A DNA stretch of 64,000 bases from contig NZ_SVEV01000001.1 in assembly GCF_015057185.1 (NCBI RefSeq), positions 124,001 to 188,000 on the forward strand. Direction: 5' to 3'. The notes beneath the pieces are model-generated. The model searched no databases, was not told the origin of the DNA, and was given only the letters and a program-made list of their open reading frames with translations. The DNA comes from Pseudobutyrivibrio sp. (GTDB taxonomy: Bacteria > Bacillota > Clostridia > Lachnospirales > Lachnospiraceae). Position 1 is the first letter of the stretch, and each line of letters starts with the position of its first letter. The translations under genes and the position numbers were made by a program. This document shows, one piece after another, positions 33,610-43,564 of this stretch.

Positions 33610-35560
33610 TTGACTTATTATGTTTGCCAGAATTATTTGTTCTGGAAGACTTATTATTTTTATTTATAGATTTTGACCCTTTTGAACCATCTTTTGTTTC
33701 ATTTGTTTTCGGTGCATTTGAATGGTTCTTTTTAGGTTCGTTTTTCTTGAATTCTCGGCTCTTTATTTTTCTTGGTGGGATGAGACATTCCTCACCAAAG
33801 CCAATTAAATCTTCACGACCAGCCTTCATAAGAGCTTCTTTAACCAAATCATAGTTTTCAGGTCTCTTGTATTGAATCAGAGCTCTTTGCATGGCTTTTT
33901 CATGAGGATTCTTACAAACATAAACAGGCTTCATATCCCTAGGATCAATTTCAGTGTAGTACATGGTAGTTGATATTGTACTAGGAGTAGGATAAAAATC
34001 CTGAACCTGCTCTGGAGACAAATGATGGTCTCTTAAATACTCTGCAAGAGCAATGGCATCGTCCAAAGTTGAACCTGGATGAGAGCTCATAAGATATGGC
34101 ACCAAATATTGCTTTAAGCCTAGTTCTTTGTTTATCTTTGCATATTTCTCACAAAAGCTATTGTATATAGAAATATCAGGCTTACCCAGATAGGAAAGCA
34201 CATTATTTGAAATATGCTCAGGCGCAACCTTTAGCTGTCCACTAACGTGATATTTACATAAATCTCTAAGGAATGTATCGTCTTTATCGTACATGGCATA
34301 GTCAAATCGTACACCAGAACGTACAAAGACCTTCTTAATTCCTGGAAGTTTTCTAAGCTTAGTAAGCAATGATACATAATCTTTGTGATCCACCTCTAGA
34401 TTTGGGCATTTTGTAGGGAATAGACATTGTCTATGCATGCACACACCCTTTGTCATCTGTTTTTTGCAGGATGGATTTCTAAAGTTAGCTGTAGGGCCAC
34501 CTACATCATGAATGTAACCCTTAAACTCAGGATCCTTTGAAATGAGCTTTGCTTCCTCAATAATAGATTCATGACTTCTAGACTGAATAATTCGTCCCTG
34601 ATGGAATGTAAGGGCACAGAAATTGCATCCGCCAAAGCATCCTCTATTACTAATCAATGAGAATTTTACTTCTTTGATGGCTGGGATTCCGCCATCCTTT
34701 TCATAGATTGGATGATAGGTACGCATATATTCAATTGCATATACATCATCCATCTCTTGTCTTGTTAGAGGCTCCTGAGGTGGATTCTGTATAACAAACA
34801 TAGCCCCATCATATGTTTCTACTAATTTTTTAGCTGTAAAGGCATCCGTATTTACGTATTGAGTATAAAAGCTTTTAGCATATGTAGCTTTATCTGCTTT
34901 TATTTCTTCGTAGGACGGCAAAATAATTGCATCCTCAGTGAACTCAACATCTCTTGTTTTGAAAACAGTACCAGGAATATAAGTAATATCCTTAACATCC
35001 ATTCCCGAAGCAAGACAATCTGCGATTTCGATAACTGAACGTTCACCCATACCATAGGAAATCAAATCCGCTCCTGAATCCAACAATATAGAACGTCTAA
35101 TTTTGTTAGACCAGTAGTCATAGTGCGCTAATCTTCGAAGGGATGCTTCGATACCTCCAATGATTATTGGCTTTTTCTTATAGGTATGCCTTATTAAATT
35201 ACAGTAAACAACAGTGGCATAATCTGGCCTAAGTCCAATCTTGCCACCTGGAGAATAGTTATCAAATTCTCTTCTATGTTTTGAAACGCTGTAATGATTT
35301 ACCATTGAATCCATATTACCAGCGCTTACAAAAAAGCCTAATCTAGGCTCTCCCAATATATTAATAGAGTTGTCATCCTTCCAATCTGGTTGAGCAATAA
35401 TGCCAACAGAATATCCATGCAACTCAAGAAGGCGGCAAATAATTGCCGCCCCGAATGAAGGATGATCTACATATGCATCTCCACAAACATAGACAAAATC
35501 AAGTTGAGAAATGCCACGTTCATCCATATCTTCTTTAGAAATAGGTAAAAACTTTTGCAT
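33578..35560 (-). CDS. YgiQ family radical SAM protein (UPF0313)
   Basis: 660 residues. The radical SAM cysteines are C308, C312, C315 in [21 protein letters not shown]-terminal motifs [18 protein letters not shown] and C-terminal [15 protein letters not shown] are typical of YgiQ, whose reaction is unknown. The last ~60 residues are a low-complexity Lys/Asn/Ser tail, likely RNA-binding or disordered, overlapping the next gene's start. Confidence 0.92.
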   Translation of the reverse strand: MQKFLPISKEDMDERGISQLDFVYVCGDAYVDHPSFGAAIICRLLELHGYSVGIIAQPDWKDDNSINILGEPRLGFFVSAGNMDSMVNHYSVSKHRREFDNYSPGGKIGLRPDYATVVYCNLIRHTYKKKPIIIGGIEASLRRLAHYDYWSNKIRRSILLDSGADLISYGMGERSVIEIADCLASGMDVKDITYIPGTVFKTRDVEFTEDAIILPSYEEIKADKATYAKSFYTQYVNTDAFTAKKLVETYDGAMFVIQNPPQEPLTRQEMDDVYAIEYMRTYHPIYEKDGGIPAIKEVKFSLISNRGCFGGCNFCALTFHQGRIIQSRSHESIIEEAKLISKDPEFKGYIHDVGGPTANFRNPSCKKQMTKGVCMHRQCLFPTKCPNLEVDHKDYVSLLTKLRKLPGIKKVFVRSGVRFDYAMYDKDDTFLRDLCKYHVSGQLKVAPEHISNNVLSYLGKPDISIYNSFCEKYAKINKELGLKQYLVPYLMSSHPGSTLDDAIALAEYLRDHHLSPEQVQDFYPTPSTISTTMYYTEIDPRDMKPVYVCKNPHEKAMQRALIQYKRPENYDLVKEALMKAGREDLIGFGEECLIPPRKIKSREFKKNEPKKNHSNAPKTNETKDGSKGSKSINKNNKSSRTNNSGKHNKSNERTKNKRKR

Positions 35561-35566
35561 TAAACT

Positions 35567-36268
35567 TTATTCCTTGTTAAAAAACTGCTCTGGAATATCA
35601 AGAGCTGGAATATCATCCTCTTCTTTTGATGCTGCAGCATGTGATTCATGTGCAACTTCATCATTTGTAATATCCCCTGTTGATTCAAGGTTAGCAGCTG
35701 GATCATCATCACCATCGTTTAATGAATCAGGAACCAATGATGCTCTGTTTGCATCAACAGTATCTAAATAAACCTGCATAGTGCTCAAGAACTGGTCAGT
35801 ACGTGTTCTTGTAGTTTCGATAGAATTAGCCAAAATAGTTTGAATATTAGCAAGTAATTCATCCGTATATGCGATAGCTCCCATACGAATATTATTAGCA
35901 TCTTCTGTTGCTCTATCAATTGTCTCTTGAGCGTTCTTTTGAGCAATAAGAATAACCTCATTTGCCTGAGCATATGCCTGTTGCATAATCTGATGCTGAG
36001 AAACAAGTTCATTAGTCTTTATCTCAGCCTGACTAACAATTTCATCGGCCTTAGCTTTTGCATCAGCAAGAATCTGCTCACGATTAGCAATCATTCTTTG
36101 ATATTTTCTAATCTCGTCAGGTGTTTTTGTTCTAAGTTCTTGTAATAATGACTCTAACTCATCCTTATTAACAACAATTTTACTAGTTGAAAAAGCAGAT
36201 GGTTTACAATCATCAATATAGGCTTCAATCTCGTCAATAATATCTTCTATTTTGCTTGCACTTGCCAT
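35567..36268 (-). CDS. Hypothetical coiled-coil protein, DivIVA/ATP-synthase-b-like
   Basis: 233 residues, predicted mostly helical: heptad-rich from ~55 to 175 (ANREQILADAKAKADEIVSQ) with Ala/Glu/Gln-rich repeats typical of DivIVA-like or ATP-synthase-b-like coiled coils, then an acidic disordered tail. No membrane segment. Such genes commonly lie just after coaD in Lachnospiraceae and are often annotated loosely as an ATPase subunit; the function is unknown. It starts 4 bases after coaD stops. Confidence 0.75.
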   Translation of the reverse strand: MASASKIEDIIDEIEAYIDDCKPSAFSTSKIVVNKDELESLLQELRTKTPDEIRKYQRMIANREQILADAKAKADEIVSQAEIKTNELVSQHQIMQQAYAQANEVILIAQKNAQETIDRATEDANNIRMGAIAYTDELLANIQTILANSIETTRTRTDQFLSTMQVYLDTVDANRASLVPDSLNDGDDDPAANLESTGDITNDEVAHESHAAASKEEDDIPALDIPEQFFNKE

Positions 36269-36272
36269 AACA

Positions 36273-36761
36273 TTAATTCTCCTTGTCTTTAAATTTCGCT
36301 TCTATGAGAGGTATGATCTGTTTAGGAACAAACAAACTGATATCTCCTCCATATGACGCAAATTCCTTTGCGACGGTAGAACTCAAATAAGAATACTTTA
36401 AAGATGTGGTCATAAACAATGTTTCAAGTTCTGGGTACTGAACTTTATTTGACTGAGCTAATTGAATTTCATTTTCAAAATCAGTAACAGCTCTTAATCC
36501 CCTAATTATTACTTGAGCATCTTGTTTTTTTGCAAAATCAACTAACAATCCTTCAAAGCTTTCAACCTTGACATTATCTAAATTTTCAGTCAATTCCTTT
36601 ATCATACTAACACGTTCATCAATGGAAAACAACGGATTTTTTTGTTTGTTGTTTAGAACTCCAATGATTAATTCGTCACATAATTTACTTGCTCTATTTA
36701 TAATATCCAAATGCCCATAAGTAATGGGATCAAAACTGCCTGGATAAATTGCTCTTTTCAT
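36273..36761 (-). CDS. coaD: Phosphopantetheine adenylyltransferase
   Basis: 162 residues, exact family length. [19 protein letters not shown] contains the TxGH nucleotidyltransferase motif, and the ISSTxVKE-like [20 protein letters not shown] near the end. It makes dephospho-CoA, the penultimate step of CoA synthesis. It follows rsmD with 1 base between, the usual pairing. Confidence 0.97.
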   Translation of the reverse strand: MKRAIYPGSFDPITYGHLDIINRASKLCDELIIGVLNNKQKNPLFSIDERVSMIKELTENLDNVKVESFEGLLVDFAKKQDAQVIIRGLRAVTDFENEIQLAQSNKVQYPELETLFMTTSLKYSYLSSTVAKEFASYGGDISLFVPKQIIPLIEAKFKDKEN

Positions 36762-36762
36762 T

Positions 36763-37314
36763 TTACGCCTTCTTCAAAAATATATGCTTATTTGTTTTGT
36801 AAAGCTTTTCTTTAGTAATAGAATATCCATATGACTCAACATAATCAAAATCAGTTTCTAAAGAAGCTTCAACAATTATTAATGTCTCATCAGATATAAA
36901 AGGTGAGTTAGCTAAGGATTTCAGCACATCCTTTTCGATTAATTTGTTATATGGTGGGTCCATAAAAACAATATCGAAAACGCTGTGATTTTTAAGCATA
37001 TTTAAAGCAGAAAAAACATCAGTTTTTAATAATAAACTATCGTCATCAAACTTTGCCTTATTAAGATTTTTCTCAATACAAGCAATTGCTCGTTTATCCT
37101 TTTCTACGAATACAGCCTCTCTTGCTCCGCGACTCAATGCTTCTATTCCCATTTGGCCACTACCGGCAAATAAGTCTAGAAAATAAGAATCATAAACATA
37201 TGGCGCAATCATATTGAATAATGTTTCTTTTATTCTATCTGATGTAGGTCTTGTATCCATTCCATCAGGCGTTTCTAAGAGCATTCCTCTTTTGTTACCT
37301 GAAATAATCCTCAA
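36763..37314 (-). CDS. rsmD: 16S rRNA (guanine-966 N2)-methyltransferase
   Basis: 183 residues. Signatures are [24 protein letters not shown], the SAM site [20 protein letters not shown] and the catalytic [11 protein letters not shown]. It methylates G966 of 16S rRNA. Placed between cinA and coaD. Confidence 0.96.
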   Translation of the reverse strand: MRIISGNKRGMLLETPDGMDTRPTSDRIKETLFNMIAPYVYDSYFLDLFAGSGQMGIEALSRGAREAVFVEKDKRAIACIEKNLNKAKFDDDSLLLKTDVFSALNMLKNHSVFDIVFMDPPYNKLIEKDVLKSLANSPFISDETLIIVEASLETDFDYVESYGYSITKEKLYKTNKHIFLKKA

Positions 37315-37317
37315 ATT

Positions 37318-37797
37318 TTATTCCTCTATTTCTTGTAAGCAATCAGCCAATAATTCAATGGCTCGATTTGCAGCCAAATTTCTGATTTGTGTCCTGTCAC
37401 CATGCAAATGTAGCTCTAAAACCTTACATTTATTGTCTCCATATGCACAAGCCACATAAACAAGTCCAACTGGTTTTGAAGGAGAACCTCCTCCTGGGCC
37501 AGCTATACCTGTAGAAGAAACACCGAAATTAGAGCTTGCTCTTTTTCTAACTCCCATTGCCATTTCTGTAGCTGTCTGTGAGCTAACAGCTCCGTAGGCC
37601 GAAAGTGTAGAATCCTTAACGCCAAGATTCTTCATTTTTGCTTCATTGGAATATGTAACATAGCCTTCATTAAAGCAATACGAAGCACCTGGTACGTCAA
37701 CAATATTACTGGCAATTAAACCGCCAGTGCATGATTCTGCAGTGGCAACTGTTAGGTTAAGCTCTGTGAGTCTTTCTACAAGCATAGAGATATCCAT
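37318..37797 (-). CDS. CinA family nicotinamide-nucleotide amidase (PncC-like)
   Basis: 159 residues, i.e. only the C-terminal amidohydrolase domain of CinA. Motifs AESCTGGLIASNIVDVPGAS, YGAVSSQTATEMA and STGIAGPGGGS are conserved. It would return nicotinamide mononucleotide to nicotinate mononucleotide. Its ATG overlaps the pgsA stop by one base. Confidence 0.93.
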   Translation of the reverse strand: MDISMLVERLTELNLTVATAESCTGGLIASNIVDVPGASYCFNEGYVTYSNEAKMKNLGVKDSTLSAYGAVSSQTATEMAMGVRKRASSNFGVSSTGIAGPGGGSPSKPVGLVYVACAYGDNKCKVLELHLHGDRTQIRNLAANRAIELLADCLQEIEE

Positions 37798-38348
37798 TAA
37801 TTCTGCTCCTTAAGGACATCAATATTCTGGCAAATATAAATTACAAGTGAAATAATTGTCATTAAAAGTGCAACCCATTTAAAGATTTCACCGATAACAA
37901 CAAGCCATGTTGCCTGAATGTTTGCAACAAGGATGATAATCATAATCATCTGTGTAACTGTTTTAATCTTGCCAAACATATTTGCTGCAATAACTATTCC
38001 ATTTTCAGCAGCAATAAGTCTGAATCCTGAAATAATAAACTCTCTAGCAATAATAATAATTACAAACCATGAAAATAATTGCTTTGTTTCAATTAAGCAA
38101 ATCATTGCAGAACAAACCAAAAGCTTGTCAGCTAATGGGTCCATAAATTTTCCAAAGTTTGTAACAAGGTGATACTTGCGCGCGATTTTTCCGTCTAACA
38201 TGTCTGTAAGAGAGGCAACTACAAATATAACATCTGCAATAATTCTTAATGCCATATTGTCATCAAGCGCATGTCCCAATAATAAGAAAAAAACAAAAAA
38301 TGGAATTAAAACTACTCTGATAAGTGTTAACTTGTTTGGTAAATTCAT
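37797..38348 (-). CDS. pgsA: CDP-diacylglycerol-glycerol-3-phosphate 3-phosphatidyltransferase
   Basis: 183 residues, several membrane segments. The CDP-alcohol phosphatidyltransferase motif D-x2-DG-x2-AR-x8-G-x3-D-x3-D is visible in LTDMLDGKIARKY ... FGKFMDPLADKLL. It makes phosphatidylglycerol phosphate. It overlaps rimO by 4 bases. Confidence 0.95.
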   Translation of the reverse strand: MNLPNKLTLIRVVLIPFFVFFLLLGHALDDNMALRIIADVIFVVASLTDMLDGKIARKYHLVTNFGKFMDPLADKLLVCSAMICLIETKQLFSWFVIIIIAREFIISGFRLIAAENGIVIAANMFGKIKTVTQMIMIIILVANIQATWLVVIGEIFKWVALLMTIISLVIYICQNIDVLKEQN

Positions 38349-39673
38349 AGCTTTACATCTCCTATCAAATCATATTCATCAAAGCCAGTAACTGTAACAT
38401 CAACATATTGACCGCTACTGAGCTCAATGTCACTGTTAACGAAAATAAATCCATCTACTGATGGTGTATCTCTATAGGTTCTACCTATAAATACTCCGTC
38501 CTCTGGCAGCTTACCTTCGATAAAAACTGGAAGTGTGCGTCCAACGTAACCCTGGTTATTTGATAAACATATATCTTTCTGGCAAAGCATAACTTCGTCT
38601 TGCCATTTTTGTTTAAGTTCATCATCAACCTGATTATCCCATTTAGCAGCAACAGTTCCGTCCTCCTTTGAGTAAGCAAATGCACCAAGTCTATCAAATT
38701 TCATAGTTCTAATGAACTCCAAAAGCTCCTCGTGCATTTCCTGAGTTTCACCTGGGAATCCACATATTAATGTGGTTCTAAGCGAAATATCAGGCATAGC
38801 CTTTCTCAAACGAGCTGCAATATTCATAATATCAGCTTTATTTGTCTTTCTGCCCATCTTTGCAAGAATATCATCATTGCAATGTTGAATAGGCATATCA
38901 ATGTAATGACAAATCTTTGGCTCAGAAGCCATACACTGAATTAATTCGTCTGTTATTTCTTCTGGATATGCATAAAGAATTCGAATCCATTCTATACCTT
39001 CAATCAAGCATAGCTTGTGAAGTAACTCTGGAAGTGATTTTTTTCCATAAATATCAATTCCGTAAACAGTTGTTTCTTGAGCAACTACTATAAGCTCCTT
39101 AACTCCATCTGCAGCTAATTGCTTTGCTTCCTCAAGAATCTGCTCCATTGGATATGAACGATAATTGCCTCGAATGTATGGAATAATACAATAAGTACAT
39201 CTTTTATTACATCCTTCGGCAATTTTTAAATATGCATAGTGTCCACCAGTTGTAAGAACTCGTCGGCCATCTTTTGGCAATCCAACTAAGTCCTTTTTAA
39301 TAACTGGTTTCTCTCCATTTTTTTCTAGGACTATATTAATAGCATTTAATAATTCATCATATGAATTAGTTCCTATGATAGCGTCAACCTCAGGTAAATC
39401 CTTAAGAATATCTTCGGTAAAGCGTTGAGCCAAGCACCCAGTAACAATAAGTCCCTTTAGGTTGCCTGTCTCTTTGTAAGAGCCTAAATCAATGATATTT
39501 TGAATACTTTCTTCCATGGCATCAGCTATGAAAGAACATGTATTTACTACAATAATGTCTGCTTCAGATTCATCGTCGCAAATGGTAAAACCATTATCCA
39601 TTAAATCACCAAGCATATGCTCAGAATCAACGAGATTCTTATCGCAGCCAAGAGAAACAAATAAAACCTTCAT
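38345..39673 (-). CDS. rimO: Ribosomal protein S12 methylthiotransferase
   Basis: 442 residues. N-terminal cluster domain (SLGCDKNLVDSEHMLG; NTCSFI; GCLAQRF), radical SAM motif GCNKRCTYCIIPYIRG, and a C-terminal TRAM domain. SLGCDKN plus the RimO pattern distinguishes it from MiaB, also present in this window. It methylthiolates Asp88 of S12 using two iron-sulfur clusters. Confidence 0.95.
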   Translation of the reverse strand: MKVLFVSLGCDKNLVDSEHMLGDLMDNGFTICDDESEADIIVVNTCSFIADAMEESIQNIIDLGSYKETGNLKGLIVTGCLAQRFTEDILKDLPEVDAIIGTNSYDELLNAINIVLEKNGEKPVIKKDLVGLPKDGRRVLTTGGHYAYLKIAEGCNKRCTYCIIPYIRGNYRSYPMEQILEEAKQLAADGVKELIVVAQETTVYGIDIYGKKSLPELLHKLCLIEGIEWIRILYAYPEEITDELIQCMASEPKICHYIDMPIQHCNDDILAKMGRKTNKADIMNIAARLRKAMPDISLRTTLICGFPGETQEMHEELLEFIRTMKFDRLGAFAYSKEDGTVAAKWDNQVDDELKQKWQDEVMLCQKDICLSNNQGYVGRTLPVFIEGKLPEDGVFIGRTYRDTPSVDGFIFVNSDIELSSGQYVDVTVTGFDEYDLIGDVKL

Positions 39674-39676
39674 CGA

Positions 39677-39919
39677 TTAATTGTTTACATCCTCATTTAA
39701 AATTTTGATAGCACCGTCATTTAACTCATTTACGGCAATTGAAAGTGGCTTATCACCCTTCTTGTAGTTGATAAGTGGCTCAGCTCCATCAATAATCTGG
39801 CGAGCACGCTTAGCTGTAGCAGCAACGATTGTATAACGTGAGTTTACAACTGGCTCCTCTCCAACCTCTACATTTTCATTTACTTTTTCCATTAATTCTA
39901 CATAAGATGGATGTATCAT
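39677..39919 (-). CDS. rpoZ: RNA polymerase omega subunit
   Basis: 80 residues. NSRYTIVAATAKRARQI and KPLSIAVNELNDGAIKI are the omega motifs. It follows gmk by 2 bases in the usual remA-gmk-rpoZ order. Confidence 0.93.
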   Translation of the reverse strand: MIHPSYVELMEKVNENVEVGEEPVVNSRYTIVAATAKRARQIIDGAEPLINYKKGDKPLSIAVNELNDGAIKILNEDVNN

Positions 39920-39921
39920 AA

Positions 39922-40560
39922 TTAATTACTCCTTTCAAATATCTTTAATTGTTCTTTCATTTCACTGATTGTCATTGTGTTTCTTGACACCTTGAAATGT
40001 TCAGCTTGAATTATATTATGAACCTGATCTACAGCTTTCTCTAATGAATCATTGATAATCAGGTAATCATAGTTATCCATTATGTCTGCTTCCTTGTTAG
40101 AAATCGCAAGTCTCTGAGCAATAACCTCAGGAGTCTCTGTACCTCTTCCTACAAGTCTATTTTTTAATTCCGCAGCAGAAGGCGGCATTGTAAATAATAA
40201 TAAAGCATCTGGGTACATCTTTTTAACTTGAAGTGCACCATGTGTGTCTATCTCGAGAATGACATCCTTACGTCTGTCAATAAGCTGCTCAACATATGCT
40301 CTAGGTGTTCCATAGGAATTACCATTGAATGTGGCATACTCCAAAAGCTCATCATTTTTAATCATTTCTTCGAATTCTTCTTTTGTTTTAAAGAAGTATT
40401 CTCTTCCTTCTTTTTCTCCCGCACGCATTGCCCTAGTGGTGGCCGAAATAGATAGATTGTAATCTGTTGGATGTGCCTCAAGCAAATGTTTCATAATTGT
40501 ACCTTTGCCTGCACCCGAAAAGCCAGATAATACAACCACAAGGCCTTTATCATGCATCAT
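39922..40560 (-). CDS. gmk: Guanylate kinase
   Basis: 212 residues. The P-loop VLSGFSGAGKGTIMKHL and ATTRAMRAGEKEGREYFF, then ILEIDTHGALQVKK, identify GMP kinase. AAGGAGG lies about 10 bases upstream. It overlaps remA by 11 bases. Confidence 0.97.
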   Translation of the reverse strand: MMHDKGLVVVLSGFSGAGKGTIMKHLLEAHPTDYNLSISATTRAMRAGEKEGREYFFKTKEEFEEMIKNDELLEYATFNGNSYGTPRAYVEQLIDRRKDVILEIDTHGALQVKKMYPDALLLFTMPPSAAELKNRLVGRGTETPEVIAQRLAISNKEADIMDNYDYLIINDSLEKAVDQVHNIIQAEHFKVSRNTMTISEMKEQLKIFERSN

Positions 40561-40813
40561 ACTCTAAATCCTCCTTGGTAGAATTATCGCTAATTCTAGT
40601 AGCTATTGTATCAGGCATAAGAGCTGATAAAACAACATAATCATCACAGATAATAACTGCTCTAGTTCTTCTGCCTTGAGTTGCATCTATGATGTTTCCT
40701 TTTTCTTTGGCTCCTGCAACAATTCTTTTAGCAGGGGCAGAATCTGAAGTAATCATAGAGACAATTTTTTTGCTATTTATAATGTTTCCAAAACCTATGT
40801 TAATAAAAGCCAT
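40550..40813 (-). CDS. remA: RemA-like DNA-binding regulator (DUF370)
   Basis: 87 residues. NIGFGNIINSKKIVSMITSD, APAKRI and RTRAVIICDDYVVLSAL match RemA/YlzA, which in Bacillus activates biofilm matrix and osmoprotection genes. It lies between yicC and gmk as in Bacillus. Confidence 0.95.
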   Translation of the reverse strand: MAFINIGFGNIINSKKIVSMITSDSAPAKRIVAGAKEKGNIIDATQGRRTRAVIICDDYVVLSALMPDTIATRISDNSTKEDLEYDA

Positions 40814-40815
40814 AA

Positions 40816-41694
40816 TTATTCGATATTTTGAATCTGTTCTCTAACCTTTTCAATAAGTGTCTTGAGAGTAATACCAATATCTGCGATTTCAACATCGGTA
40901 GACTTTGAAAGAATTGTATTTGCCTCTCTATTAAGTTCCTGTGCCAAGAAATCAAGTTTGCGTCCTACTTCTTTGTCTAAATCAAAGACGCCTCTAGTCT
41001 CAGAAACATGGCTTTTAAGTCGTACCATTTCCTCATCAATGCAGACCTTGTCAGCATAGATAACAACTTCTTGAGCCAAACGTGCCTCATCAATATTAGT
41101 ATCCTCTAAAAGCTCTGCAACCTTTGCTTTGAGCTTTTGTCTGTATTCTTCGATGATTTGAGGACTACGCTTTTCTAATTTATCAACCAGAACAAGCATT
41201 TCATCCATTTTAGCAATCAAGTCGGCCTCAAGACGGTTTCCTTCGGCAATACGAGACTCTACAAACTGGTTAATACATAAATCAAGTGCTCTAAGAACAA
41301 GCTCCTTGAGTCCTTCTTCATCAGCATCCATTTCCTCTAATTCGATTACGTCAGGTAATCTAGAAATATTGCTAGCCTTCATGTCGTTATCTATTCCAAG
41401 CTTCTCAGCCATAGCAGAAATAGAATCCAAGTATTTTTGCGCAATGGCGTCATTAATAGACACCTGATAGCAAGCATCAGAATGCTCATTTAACGTAATG
41501 TATACGTCTACTTTTCCTCTAAAAATACTTTCGCTGATTTTGTTTCGAACCTGACTCTCTAAAAAGTTGAGCTTCTTAGGAAGTTTGATATTCAAATCTA
41601 GATATCTGTGATTAACAGACTTCATTTCGATAGTGACACGTGCGTCTGCATTTTCGGCAAATCCTTTGCCGTATCCTGTCATACTACGGACCAT
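40816..41694 (-). CDS. YicC/YloC family endoribonuclease
   Basis: 292 residues, family length. MVRSMTGYGKG at the N-terminus and GRKLDFLAQELNREANTILSKS near the C-terminus are the YicC signatures. The family includes RNases that affect stress survival and RNA decay. It is first in the yicC-remA-gmk-rpoZ operon behind a promoter that overlaps the rqcH promoter. Confidence 0.93.
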   Translation of the reverse strand: MVRSMTGYGKGFAENADARVTIEMKSVNHRYLDLNIKLPKKLNFLESQVRNKISESIFRGKVDVYITLNEHSDACYQVSINDAIAQKYLDSISAMAEKLGIDNDMKASNISRLPDVIELEEMDADEEGLKELVLRALDLCINQFVESRIAEGNRLEADLIAKMDEMLVLVDKLEKRSPQIIEEYRQKLKAKVAELLEDTNIDEARLAQEVVIYADKVCIDEEMVRLKSHVSETRGVFDLDKEVGRKLDFLAQELNREANTILSKSTDVEIADIGITLKTLIEKVREQIQNIE

Positions 41695-41711
41695 GTAAGT
41701 ATCCTCTTTCC

Positions 41712-41746
41712 CTATGTAAGTCGCATACTATTCCACATTTACATAG
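41712..41746. repeat. Inverted repeat in the yicC leader
   Basis: CTATGTAA (41712-41719) and TTACATAG (41739-41746) are perfectly complementary and lie between the predicted yicC transcription start and its ATG. The hairpin could affect yicC translation or be an operator. Confidence 0.4.
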
Positions 41747-41775
41747 TTGTATTTAATTATAATTAAAGATACAAT
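41747..41775 (+). promoter_or_regulatory. Promoter of rqcH
   Basis: TTGTAT (41747-41752), 17-base spacer, TACAAT (41770-41775). The start would be near 41782. It overlaps the opposite yicC promoter almost completely. Confidence 0.65.
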
Positions 41776-41784
41776 AATAGTCAA
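41756..41784 (-). promoter_or_regulatory. Promoter of the yicC operon
   Basis: On the minus strand TTGACT (41784-41779), 17-base spacer, TATAAT (41761-41756), a near-consensus SigA promoter. Confidence 0.8.
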
Positions 41785-41812
41785 TTATAGATTGAAAGGA
41801 CAAAGTGAAATA

Positions 41813-43564
41813 ATGGCATTAGATGGCTATACAATAAGCTTCCTTGTTCATGAATTTAAAGCAAATCTTTTGAACGGAAAAATAAATAAAATTTCGCAGC
41901 CCGAACGCGAGGAGTTATTGATTACAATAAATACAGCTAGTGGAAATAAAAGGCTTTTAATTTCTGCTAACGCTTCTCTTCCATTCATGTATATTACAGA
42001 TACAAATAAAACTGCTCCTGCTGTTGCTCCGGGCTTTTGCATGCTCCTTCGCAAGCATATTGGCGCGGGCAGAATAATTGAAATTTCCCAAATGGGAATG
42101 GAACGTGTTGTTCGTTTCAAAATACAGCATCTTAATGAGATGGGTGACATTACCTATAAATACCTATACATAGAGATAATGGGCAAGCACTCCAACATCA
42201 TTTTCTGCAACGAAGACAATATGATTTTGGATGCGATCAAACACATTCCAGCATCAGTTAGTTCAGTAAGAGAGGTTTTGCCTGGCAGAGATTATTTTAT
42301 TCCTGCACAAGAAGGTAAAGTAAATCCCTTCAATGTTTCTGAAGAATATTTCTTAAATACAGTTCTAAAGCGAAGTGAATCAGTATTTAAAGCAATCATG
42401 TCTTCTTTTATCGGCATAAGCCCTACTATTGCTAACGAAATTTGCTATAGGAGCAAAATCGATTCAGATTCTAGCTGTGCCTCTTTATTTGATGAGCACA
42501 AAAAGGCTCTTTATAACTCATTCAAGGAATTAATAGATTATTCAATTAACGATGAGCATAATTATTCAATCTACATTGATCCTATTAAAGGAAACCCTGT
42601 AGAATACGCTCCAATTCAACTTGATATGTATTCAGACATGGAATGTAAAAATTACGAAACAATGTCTCAGGTCTTATCAGAATTTTATGCAAAACGAAAT
42701 GCATATACCAATATTCGTCAAAAATCTACTGATTTGAGAAAGATAATTTCAAATCACATTGAGCGTGCATCAAAAAAATTAGATTTACAAGAAAAGCAAT
42801 TAAAGGATACGCAAAAGAGAGAAAAATACAAAATATACGGCGAGCTGCTTCATACATATGGCTACGAAGCAAAACCAAAGGATAAATCTATTACAGTAAT
42901 TAATTATTACACCAATGAAGAGTTGACCATTCCTCTTGATCCAGATTTATCTGCCTCAGAAAATGCAAAAAAATATTTTGACAAGTATGCAAAATTAAAA
43001 CGTACCGCCGAAGCATTAGACACTTACATAAAACAATCCAGAGATGAATTAGAACTTCTGAAATCTATCGAGGTTTCGTTAAATATTGCAGAAACCGAAA
43101 TAGATCTAGCTGATATCAGACGAGAGCTTTCTGATCATGGATTTATAAAGAAGCATACAAACGGCAAAAAAGAAAAATCTAAAAAAAGTAAGCCACTACA
43201 TTTTGTTGATGATAACGGTTTTCATATATATGTTGGCAAAAACAATTACCAAAACGATGAGCTTACTTTCAAATTTGCCACCGGAAACGATTGGTGGTTC
43301 CATACCAAAAAGATACACGGCAGTCACGTAATCGTTAAAACTGAAGGCAAAGAATTGCCAGATAGTAGCTATGAATACGCCGCAGAACTCGCTGCGTACT
43401 ATTCTTCCGGAAGAGATACTGACAAAGTTGAAATCGATTATCTCCAAAAGAAGAACGTAAAAAAGCCCGCTAACTCAGTAGCAGGCTTTGTAGTTTATTA
43501 TACTAACTATTCAATGGTTGTAACCCCAACCTTACAGCACGTAAAACTGATTAGCCAGGAATAA
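41813..43564 (+). CDS. rqcH: RqcH (NFACT protein), ribosome-associated quality control
   Basis: 583 residues from ATG at 41813; an earlier ATG at 41747 lies in the promoter. NFACT-N domain (ALDGYTISFLVHEFKANLL), helix-hairpin-helix and long coiled coil (~285-440), then NFACT-R (NDELTFKFATGNDWWFHTK). RqcH binds stalled 50S-peptidyl-tRNA complexes and adds Ala tails; older annotations call it fibronectin-binding protein. It is the only plus-strand gene in a 50-kb minus-strand stretch. Its last 33 bases overlap the recG 3' end. Confidence 0.94.
   Translation: MALDGYTISFLVHEFKANLLNGKINKISQPEREELLITINTASGNKRLLISANASLPFMYITDTNKTAPAVAPGFCMLLRKHIGAGRIIEISQMGMERVVRFKIQHLNEMGDITYKYLYIEIMGKHSNIIFCNEDNMILDAIKHIPASVSSVREVLPGRDYFIPAQEGKVNPFNVSEEYFLNTVLKRSESVFKAIMSSFIGISPTIANEICYRSKIDSDSSCASLFDEHKKALYNSFKELIDYSINDEHNYSIYIDPIKGNPVEYAPIQLDMYSDMECKNYETMSQVLSEFYAKRNAYTNIRQKSTDLRKIISNHIERASKKLDLQEKQLKDTQKREKYKIYGELLHTYGYEAKPKDKSITVINYYTNEELTIPLDPDLSASENAKKYFDKYAKLKRTAEALDTYIKQSRDELELLKSIEVSLNIAETEIDLADIRRELSDHGFIKKHTNGKKEKSKKSKPLHFVDDNGFHIYVGKNNYQNDELTFKFATGNDWWFHTKKIHGSHVIVKTEGKELPDSSYEYAAELAAYYSSGRDTDKVEIDYLQKKNVKKPANSVAGFVVYYTNYSMVVTPTLQHVKLISQE

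Noticed and set aside
33578-33760. Lys/Asn/Ser-rich C-terminal end of the YgiQ protein as a frameshift artefact
   Set aside because: The tail is in frame, overlaps the next gene normally and such low-complexity tails are common in this protein family.
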